11,859 nt of DNA from an uncultured Oscillibacter sp. (lineage in GTDB: Bacteria; Bacillota; Clostridia; Oscillospirales; Oscillospiraceae). Positions 6,829 through 11,859 of this stretch are shown here, piece by piece. The translations under genes and the position numbers were made by a program. Location of the stretch: contig UQMC01000060.1 of the NCBI GenBank assembly GCA_900542115.1, forward strand, positions 1-11,859, read 5' to 3'. Position 1 is the first letter of the stretch, and every line of letters begins with the position of its first letter. The notes below the pieces were generated by a model. The model ran no database searches and was not told where the DNA came from. It worked only from the letters and a program-made list of their open reading frames with translations.

Positions 6829-7968
6829 ATGAGATTTGATATGCAGCTCATGGGGCCGGTGGTGCTGGCGCTGCTGACCGCGTTGGTGGTCAGCTTCCTG
6901 ATGACACCGGTGGTCAAGAGCTTTGCCTATAAGGTGGGCGCCATTGATGTGCCCAAGGACGCTCGTCGGATGCACCACAAGCCGATTCCCCGGCTGGGTG
7001 GGCTTGCCATCTTTGCAGGCTTTATGGTGAGCATTCTGCTGTTTGTGGATATCCGGCTGAACCCCCAGATGCAGAGCATTCTGCTGGGCGCGGTCATCAT
7101 TGTTGTGCTGGGTGTGGTGGAGGCTATTATGGCGCTGCCGGCCATGCTGAAATTCGTGGTGCAGATCGTCGCGGCGCTGATCCCCGCCACCCATGGTGTG
7201 ACCATATTGGCATTTTCCAATCCCAACATTTTTTCCGGCAATGCCTATTGGGTGCTGGACTGGCTGTCTATCCCCATTACGGTGCTTTGGATCGTAGGCA
7301 TTACCAATGCCGTGAATCTTATTGACGGTCTGGACGGCCTTGCCAACGGCGTATCGGCCATCTCCGCCGCCACGGTGCTGGTCATCGCGCTGATCTGCTC
7401 CGAAACGCAGGTGGCCATCGTCATGGCGGCGCTGGTGGGGGCCTGTGTGGGCTTTCTGCCCTATAACCTGAATCCCGCCAAAATGTTCATGGGGGATACC
7501 GGCGCGACATTTTTAGGTTTTATTCTCGCGACCATGTCCATTCAGGGGCTTTTCAAGTTTTACGCGGTCATTTCCTTTGCGGTGCCGTTTTTAATCTTGG
7601 GCTTGCCGATTTTTGACACCGCCTTTGCCATGATTCGCCGTGTGGCTCACGGGCAAAGTCCCATGCACGCGGACCGAGGCCACATCCACCACCGGCTCAT
7701 CGACATGGGCCTGAACCAGAAGCAGGCGGTGGCAACGCTGTACGTGATCTCCGGGATTTTGGGCCTGTCCGCCGTGGTGCTGACTACCGGGGGAGAGGCC
7801 AAGGCTATGCTGCTGCTGGTGGCGCTGTGCATCGTGGCGGTGGTGGCGGCCCGTGTGGTGTTTCCCAAGGAGGTCAAGGAGGAGCTGCACGAGGAGCTTG
7901 AGGAGCTGACAGAGCACCACCATAGCGAAAAAGAGGATGCGGAGCACGGGGAGGACGTAAATGGATAA
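6829..7968 (+). CDS. tagO: TagO/WecA-family undecaprenyl-phosphate GlcNAc-1-phosphate transferase, altered Asp-Asp motif
   Basis: An integral membrane polyprenyl-phosphate phosphoglycosyltransferase of 379 residues. The family transfers GlcNAc-1-phosphate to undecaprenyl phosphate and starts wall teichoic acid, O-antigen or similar polymers. About ten to eleven hydrophobic segments span 8-345. Intact motifs are RRMHHKPIPRLGGLAIF (46-62), NAVNLIDGLDGLANG (160-174, with Asp166 and Asp169), KMFMGDTGA (218-226, Asp223) and the WecA/TagO-type GHIHHRL (284-290). The family's LGxxDDxxxL motif reads LGVVEAIMAL (94-103), so the Asp-Asp pair is Glu98-Ala99. The tail (346-379) is highly charged with a His3 cluster. 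A strong GGAGG precedes ATG 6829, and the last 8 bases overlap the epimerase gene. HIHH and the epimerase neighbour argue against MraY. Family is certain; catalytic activity is not. Confidence 0.92.
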   Translation: MRFDMQLMGPVVLALLTALVVSFLMTPVVKSFAYKVGAIDVPKDARRMHHKPIPRLGGLAIFAGFMVSILLFVDIRLNPQMQSILLGAVIIVVLGVVEAIMALPAMLKFVVQIVAALIPATHGVTILAFSNPNIFSGNAYWVLDWLSIPITVLWIVGITNAVNLIDGLDGLANGVSAISAATVLVIALICSETQVAIVMAALVGACVGFLPYNLNPAKMFMGDTGATFLGFILATMSIQGLFKFYAVISFAVPFLILGLPIFDTAFAMIRRVAHGQSPMHADRGHIHHRLIDMGLNQKQAVATLYVISGILGLSAVVLTTGGEAKAMLLLVALCIVAVVAARVVFPKEVKEELHEELEELTEHHHSEKEDAEHGEDVNG

Positions 7969-9106
7969 ACTGCGAATTATGAGCGTGTTCGGCACCCGGC
8001 CGGAGGCTATCAAAATGTGCCCGCTGGTCAAAGAGCTGGCTTCCCGGCCGGAGATCGAGAGCCTTTGCTGCGTCACTGCTCAGCACCGCCAAATGCTGGA
8101 CAGCGTACTGGAGGTTTTTGACATCAAACCGGATTGGGATTTGGATATTATGACGCCCCGGCAGACGCTTTCCACCATCACCAGCAAGTGCCTCACCGGT
8201 ATGGACGAGGCCATTGACAGCCTGAAGCCGGACATGATACTGGTTCACGGCGATACCTCCACCACCTTTGCCGGCGCCCTGTCCGCCTTTTACCATCAGG
8301 TAAAGGTGGGACACGTAGAGGCTGGATTGCGAACATATGACAAGTATTCTCCCTTTCCGGAGGAAATGAACCGTAAGCTGGTATCTTCCATTGCGGACAT
8401 CTATTTTTGCCCCACGGTGAACAACAAAAATAATCTCCTGAAGGAGAACATTACGGAGGGTCTGTTCATCACCGGCAACACAGTGATCGATGCTCTGAAG
8501 ACCACGGTGCGGGAGAATTATCGGTTTTCTACCGAGGAACTGAATCGCCTGCCCTATGGAGAAAAGAAAATCATTTTAGTTACCTGCCACCGCCGGGAAA
8601 ATTACGGCGAGCCCATGAAAAACATCATGCTGGCCCTGCGGCAGATCGCGGAGCAGAACCGGGAGGTGGAGTTGGTATATCCTGTTCACCTCAGCCCGGT
8701 GGTGCGGGAGGCGGTGGACAAGTATCTGCGCGGCGCGCCCCGGGTGCACCTTATTGACCCGCTGCCCGCAGACGAGATGCACAATCTCATGGCCCGCTGC
8801 TATATGGTCATGACGGATTCCGGCGGCTTGCAGGAGGAGGCCCCGGCATTGGGGAAGCCTGTGCTGGTGATGCGCCGGGAAACGGAGCGGCCCGAGGCCG
8901 TGGAGGCCGGAACGGTCAAGCTCTGCGGCGTGGTGCAGGATGACATCGTGACCATGGCGGAGCGGCTGATTCGGGATAAAGCAGCCTACGAAAAAATGGC
9001 ACATGCAGTCAATCCCTATGGGGATGGCGCGGCTTGCCGCCGCATTGCGGATGATATTTTGTGGTATTTCGGCAGACGGGAGCAGCCTGCTGAGGATTTG
9101 GCATAA
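7961..9106 (+). CDS. mnaA: UDP-N-acetylglucosamine 2-epimerase (non-hydrolysing)
   Basis: This enzyme interconverts UDP-GlcNAc and UDP-ManNAc in the cytoplasm, supplying ManNAc for the wall teichoic acid linkage unit or other surface glycans. It has 381 residues, the normal length, in a two-Rossmann GT-B-like fold. Motifs are GTRPEAIKM (11-19), VHGDTSTTFAG (95-105, Asp98), VGHVEAGLRT (116-125, Glu120), SPFPEEMNR (130-138, Glu134), TCHRRENYG (208-216, His210), YPVHLSP (240-246) and TDSGGLQEEAPALGKP (285-300). These include the residues known as the catalytic acid/base and UDP-binding set in E. coli WecB. A GGGGAGG site lies inside the end of tagO, and the start overlaps the tagO stop by 8 bases, which indicates translational coupling. 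The tagO-mnaA pair is the classic entry point to ManNAc-GlcNAc lipid-linked intermediates; the next step (a TagA-type ManNAc transferase) is not in the window. Confidence 0.96.
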   Translation: MDKLRIMSVFGTRPEAIKMCPLVKELASRPEIESLCCVTAQHRQMLDSVLEVFDIKPDWDLDIMTPRQTLSTITSKCLTGMDEAIDSLKPDMILVHGDTSTTFAGALSAFYHQVKVGHVEAGLRTYDKYSPFPEEMNRKLVSSIADIYFCPTVNNKNNLLKENITEGLFITGNTVIDALKTTVRENYRFSTEELNRLPYGEKKIILVTCHRRENYGEPMKNIMLALRQIAEQNREVELVYPVHLSPVVREAVDKYLRGAPRVHLIDPLPADEMHNLMARCYMVMTDSGGLQEEAPALGKPVLVMRRETERPEAVEAGTVKLCGVVQDDIVTMAERLIRDKAAYEKMAHAVNPYGDGAACRRIADDILWYFGRREQPAEDLA

Positions 9107-9139
9107 CTGGCAGACACCATCGGCAGAAGGAGGGGCATC

Positions 9140-9886
9140 GTGGATAAGCGGCGGCTGAAATTCATCACATGGGGCTTTGTGCTTCTCACTGCGGTGATCG
9201 TTGCGCTGATGCTGATGAGCAATCTGCGCCGTTCCTCCCGAGTGGAGCTGCCGGATACGGAGAATGACGCGCAGGGAAGTGAAAACGTTCCAACGGAGAG
9301 CAGCGCCCTGACGGTGGTGGAGGTCAGGCCGGAAACGGTGCAGGCCGCTATTGAAACGCTGCACCGTCCGCAGGTGTACCGCAGGAGTGTGACAGTGGAA
9401 TATCTCTGGAACAGCGACAGCGGTACGGCGGAAATGACCACGGCTGTGCTGAATGGGTGGACCCGGGTGGACCGCACACTGGCGGACGGACAGACTCGGC
9501 ACGTGATTACGGATGGAACGGTCAGCTATATCTGGTATAATGAGGAAAGTGATTTCCATACCGGCGCATCTGCGGATATTTCCGCCGATGCGGAGCAGGC
9601 AATCCCCACCTATGAGGAAATATTGGCGCTGCCGCCGGAAACCATCACGCAGGCGGATTACCGCACTGTGTCCGATGTCCGCTGTATCTATGTGGAAACG
9701 GCAGAGGATGAGTGGGGCTATACCCAGCGGTACTGGGTCAGCGTGGATACCGGTCTGCTGGTAGTGGCGGAGCGGCTGTATGACGGAGAGCCTGTGTACC
9801 GCATGGCGGCGTTGACTGTAGACCAGTCCATTCCCAGCACGTATGATTTTACTCTGCCGGACGGTACAATTCTGGTGGCTGAATAA
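9140..9886 (+). CDS. Unrecognised membrane-anchored extracytoplasmic protein
   Basis: A 248-residue protein I do not recognise by family. It starts at GTG 9140, with AAGGAGG (9127-9133) 6 bases upstream. The N-terminus MDKRRLKF is positively charged and is followed by one hydrophobic segment (about 9-27). There is no lipobox cysteine, so it looks like a signal anchor with the body outside the membrane. Residues 32-60 are polar linker. The rest (about 65-245) alternates short strands (YRRSVTVEYLW, RHVITDGTVSYIWYN, YWVSVDTGLLVVAERLYDG), which suggests a beta-rich LolA/RseB-like sheet; that resemblance is a visual impression, not a match. It contains no cysteine except in DVRCIYV. It is the last gene of the trpS-tagO-mnaA operon, 33 bases after mnaA and just before a strong terminator, which hints at an envelope role. 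A function should not be assigned. Confidence 0.8.
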   Translation: MDKRRLKFITWGFVLLTAVIVALMLMSNLRRSSRVELPDTENDAQGSENVPTESSALTVVEVRPETVQAAIETLHRPQVYRRSVTVEYLWNSDSGTAEMTTAVLNGWTRVDRTLADGQTRHVITDGTVSYIWYNEESDFHTGASADISADAEQAIPTYEEILALPPETITQADYRTVSDVRCIYVETAEDEWGYTQRYWVSVDTGLLVVAERLYDGEPVYRMAALTVDQSIPSTYDFTLPDGTILVAE

Positions 9887-9891
9887 AACGT

Positions 9892-9935
9892 AAAACGCTC
9901 CCCCGGAAGGTTATGCCTTCCGGGGGAGCGTTTTT
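9892..9935. terminator. Very strong bidirectional terminator between convergent units
   Basis: A perfect 19-bp stem (9892-9910 with 9916-9934) has a 5-base loop TTATG, flanked by AAAA and TTTTT. It closes the trpS operon on the plus strand and can also close the dinB-fau unit, whose last stop is at 9959, on the minus strand. Confidence 0.96.
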
Positions 9936-9958
9936 GAAGATTGTTTTGGCGTTTTCGC

Positions 9959-10546
9959 TTAGCCGAACGGCGCGGGGATACCGTCCTCATACAGTGCCCG
10001 CTCCGTCAGGACCCATGGGACAGGGTAATCGTGGGGCTCTACGGGAATTTCCTGCCGCAGCAGTTGTTCCCGGCATAGTAGGACCGTTCCTCCCCGGTAC
10101 TGAGAGAGAAAGTGGTCATAGTATCCACAGCCGTGTCCAAGACGCTGCCCCAGCACATTGCAGGTGACGCAGGGGAGAATGGCAAAGTCAATGGCATCCA
10201 CCACTACCAACGGCGCATCGGCTGGCGGCTCCGGGATAGCGTGCGCGCCGGGGAGAAGCTGGTGCAGGTCGGTGATCTGCCGGGGCTCCATAATGCCGGG
10301 AGCGGTGCACAGCGGCACACAGAGCGTTTTCCCGGAAGATAAAATATGCTCCAATATGGGTCGGGTGTTGATCTCGTGCGCTGTGCCGATAAAGCAGAAC
10401 ACAGTCTGCGCCTCTTGATACTCCGGCATAGCCAGCAGCCGGTGCGCGATGACTCGGTCGCTTTTTTCCTTGTAGGACGGGCTCAGCTTTTCCTCCAAGC
10501 GGCTAATCACAGAGCGAAGCTGCTGTTTTTCTTCCTGACGGGTCAT
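9959..10546 (-). CDS. fau: 5-formyltetrahydrofolate cyclo-ligase (MTHFS)
   Basis: This cytoplasmic enzyme converts 5-formyl-THF plus ATP to 5,10-methenyl-THF, recovering a storage folate. It has 195 residues, the usual length. The N-terminal helix carries basic residues (RSVISRLEEKLSPSYKEKSD, 11-30). FCFIGTAHEINTRPI (50-64) is the central substrate strand, and GIMEPRQI (84-91) follows. The diagnostic nucleotide-binding loop LGQRLGHGCGYYDHFL (132-147) matches GxRLGxGxGYYDxxL. PHDYPVPWVLTE (171-182) is the usual C-terminal HDxPVxxxxTE segment. Its ATG overlaps the dinB stop as ATGA. The nearest GGAGG inside dinB is about 12 bases away, so initiation probably depends on coupling to dinB translation. 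Product assignment is firm; a link between folate recovery and dinB is not implied by known biology. Confidence 0.95.
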   Translation of the reverse strand: MTRQEEKQQLRSVISRLEEKLSPSYKEKSDRVIAHRLLAMPEYQEAQTVFCFIGTAHEINTRPILEHILSSGKTLCVPLCTAPGIMEPRQITDLHQLLPGAHAIPEPPADAPLVVVDAIDFAILPCVTCNVLGQRLGHGCGYYDHFLSQYRGGTVLLCREQLLRQEIPVEPHDYPVPWVLTERALYEDGIPAPFG

Positions 10547-11757
10547 GGCAGGGGATCTTCCTCCTTTTCAGGCTGAACAGCGCCGAAGACAATGGCGCTG
10601 CCGCCGTATTTTTTTCGGATGGCATCCATGGCGGACTCCAGCTTTTCCTGTCGGGCGCTCCGCTGCCCGGCGCCGGGGTCAAACAAATCTGCCTGCTCAA
10701 AGGTATCCGCCTCCGGGGAAAGGTGAATGGCCGTGACGGTCAGCGCTCGGATGGGATTGGGCGGCGTCCAGAGCGTGTCCGTCAGCGCCATGGCGGTATT
10801 GGTCAGGTCCCGGATAAGATGCGTGGGAGCAGAAAGCTGCTTTTGCCGGGAGCGGTCATGAAATTCCGGGTCCCGGACCGTCACATGGACGCCGCCGGCA
10901 TACAGCCCCTCCCGCCGCAGCCGTGTGGCCACGGAATCCGCCAAAAGGGAAATGCCCGCCCGGACCTGTGCCCGCGTGGTAAGATTTTCCGGGAAGGTGA
11001 GCCCATTGCCAACGGATTTTACAGGCTCCGCCGCGAGCCTTGGGCGTACCGGGGCAGTATCGAGACCGTTGGCGTAATCGGAGAGCTGCGTTCCCAGCTT
11101 TCCCATCAGCAGTTCCAGTGTATCCCGGTCATAGGCGGCTAACTGGCCGATGGTCCGGACGCCATATTTTCCCAGCAGCTTTTGCGCGGCGCCGCCGACA
11201 TACAAAAGGTCTCCCACCGGCAGGGGCCATACAATATCCCTCCAGTTTTCCCGGGAGATGACGGTGGTGGCGTCCGGCTTTTTATAGTCGCTGCCCAATT
11301 TGGCAAAGACCTTATTGAAGCTGACGCCCACGGACAGTGTTAGTCCAAGCTCCCGCTTTACCCGCTGCCGGATGGTGTCTGCCAGCGCTTTGGCGTCACC
11401 GCCGAACAGATGCAGCGTGTGGGTCACATCCAGCCAGCTCTCGTCAATGCCGAAGGACTCGGCAAGGTCTGTGTATTCATCATAAATGGCGTTGACCTTT
11501 TTGGAATATTCATGGTACAGCCTGCGGTGGGCGGGGAGGAGCACCAGATTGGGACATTTCTTTTTCGCCTGCCAAATGGTCTCAGCGGTTTTGACACCGC
11601 ACCGCTTGGCCGGTTCGTTTTTGGCTAAAATGATACCGTGGCGGGAGGCGGGGTCGCCGCATACCGCCGTAGGCACCTCCCGCAGGTCCGGGCGGGAGAG
11701 CAGCTCCACCGAGGCGTAAAAGCAGTTCAGGTCGCAATGGAAAATCACGCGCTCCAT
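10543..11757 (-). CDS. dinB: Y-family DNA polymerase IV (translesion polymerase)
   Basis: An error-prone polymerase that bypasses DNA lesions. It has 404 residues from ATG 11757, chosen because AGGAGGG lies just upstream; an in-frame ATG at 11799 lies upstream of the ribosome site and inside the promoter. FHCDLNCFYASVE (6-18) holds metal ligand Asp9 and the steric-gate region Phe13/Tyr14. SFGIDESWLDVT (101-112) holds Asp105 and Glu106. LSVGVSFNKVFAKLGSDYKK (141-160) is the palm/thumb nucleotide segment. KLLGKYGVRTIGQLA (193-207) is a helix-hairpin-helix-like thumb, and a little-finger domain covers about 235-345. QADLF (355-359) fits the beta-clamp motif QxxLF. The tail after 360 is charged. 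The second residue of the usual DxD is Asn11 here. It leads a two-gene unit with fau and has a possible LexA site in its promoter. Confidence 0.95.
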   Translation of the reverse strand: MERVIFHCDLNCFYASVELLSRPDLREVPTAVCGDPASRHGIILAKNEPAKRCGVKTAETIWQAKKKCPNLVLLPAHRRLYHEYSKKVNAIYDEYTDLAESFGIDESWLDVTHTLHLFGGDAKALADTIRQRVKRELGLTLSVGVSFNKVFAKLGSDYKKPDATTVISRENWRDIVWPLPVGDLLYVGGAAQKLLGKYGVRTIGQLAAYDRDTLELLMGKLGTQLSDYANGLDTAPVRPRLAAEPVKSVGNGLTFPENLTTRAQVRAGISLLADSVATRLRREGLYAGGVHVTVRDPEFHDRSRQKQLSAPTHLIRDLTNTAMALTDTLWTPPNPIRALTVTAIHLSPEADTFEQADLFDPGAGQRSARQEKLESAMDAIRKKYGGSAIVFGAVQPEKEEDPLP

Positions 11758-11787
11758 GAATATCCCTCCTCCCGAATTTGTAAATCC

Positions 11788-11816
11788 AGTATAGCACATC
11801 TGTTCGGATTTGAAAA
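11788..11816 (-). promoter_or_regulatory. Sigma-A promoter for dinB-fau
   Basis: On the minus strand, TATACT (complement of 11788-11793) is preceded by TTTTCA (complement of 11811-11816) at 17 bases. The -10 box is good. The -35 box matches consensus at four of six positions, consistent with a normally repressed or weak promoter. Confidence 0.65.
11793..11806. promoter_or_regulatory. LexA-like SOS box in the dinB promoter
   Basis: On the minus strand this reads CGAAC-AGAT-GTGCT. The Gram-positive LexA site is CGAAC-N4-GTTCG, so one half is perfect and the other matches at three of five positions. It lies in the -35/-10 spacer of dinB, where LexA would block RNA polymerase. The SOS role is inferred from position and from the known LexA control of dinB genes. 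Confidence 0.5.
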
Positions 11817-11820
11817 GAGA

Positions 11821-11852
11821 AAAAGGAACAGCGGGTTATCGCTGTTCCTTTT
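11821..11852 (-). terminator. Terminator of an off-window minus-strand gene
   Basis: A perfect 13-bp stem (11821-11833 with 11840-11852) has a 6-base loop. Read on the minus strand it is followed by a T-rich run (TTTTTCTCTTTTC). No plus-strand gene precedes it, so it most likely ends a gene beyond the right edge and insulates dinB from it. Confidence 0.85.
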
Positions 11853-11859
11853 ATATCTG

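Noticed and set aside
6829..7968. Assignment of the membrane transferase as MraY
   Set aside because: The GHIHHRL motif, the NxxNxIDGLDG wording and the adjacent UDP-GlcNAc 2-epimerase fit TagO/WecA rather than MraY, which would sit in a mur cluster.
8576..9559. 327-codon minus-strand open frame spanning mnaA and the next gene
   Set aside because: It crosses the boundary of two well-supported plus-strand genes and its translation is His/Arg-rich antisense noise.
11821..11852. Attenuator hairpin in the dinB leader
   Set aside because: The hairpin lies upstream of the dinB -35 box, so it cannot be in the dinB transcript. It fits the terminator of a gene beyond the right edge.
1..11859. Mobile element, prophage, CRISPR array or defence island
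   Set aside because: No transposase, integrase, repeat array or flanking direct repeats were seen. Gene content is core metabolism with uniform base use, as far as the eye can judge.

Overview
The window reads as ordinary chromosomal DNA from a high-GC, strictly anaerobic Gram-positive bacterium, most likely a gut clostridium of the Oscillospiraceae type. This is inference from three things: strong GGAGG-type ribosome binding sites with clear sigma-A promoters, a class A flavodiiron protein for oxygen or NO removal, and TagO/MnaA-type wall-polymer genes. There are ten protein genes, one cut by the left edge. I see no rRNA, tRNA, CRISPR array, insertion sequence, prophage or riboswitch. No gap between genes exceeds about 200 bases.

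Layout. (1) 1-767, minus: N-terminal two thirds or so of a dihydropyrimidinase/D-hydantoinase. It is divergent from (2) 898-1596, plus: a ClpP-fold TepA-like peptidase with a TTG start and its own terminator. The 130-base divergent spacer holds two inverted repeats. (3) 1790-3001, plus: flavodiiron protein FprA with its own promoter, ending at a bidirectional terminator shared with (4) asnA (3093-4103, minus). asnA lies directly downstream of (5) gltX (4123-5610, minus). gltX is divergent from (6) trpS (5807-6814, plus), and back-to-back sigma-A promoters lie between them. trpS leads a tight plus-strand operon with (7) a TagO/WecA-family phosphoglycosyltransferase (6829-7968), (8) UDP-GlcNAc 2-epimerase (7961-9106) and (9) an unrecognised membrane-anchored protein (9140-9886). 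The operon ends in a 19-bp perfect-stem terminator. On the minus strand at the right, (10) dinB (10543-11757) and (11) 5-formyl-THF cyclo-ligase (9959-10546) overlap by ATGA. A LexA-like half-conserved box lies in the dinB promoter, and the terminator of an off-window gene lies at the right edge.

How the genes fit. asnA, gltX and trpS serve amino-acid and tRNA charging. tagO and mnaA provide the lipid-linked GlcNAc and the UDP-ManNAc used to start wall teichoic acid or another secondary wall polymer, and the anchored protein at the operon end may belong to the same envelope process. fprA protects an anaerobe from O2 or NO. dinB is a translesion polymerase.

The most striking anomaly is in the TagO homolog. 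The near-invariant Asp-Asp pair of the polyprenyl-phosphate phosphoglycosyltransferase family is Glu-Ala (residues 98-99), while the other catalytic motifs are intact. Nothing else points to a wholly new multi-gene system.
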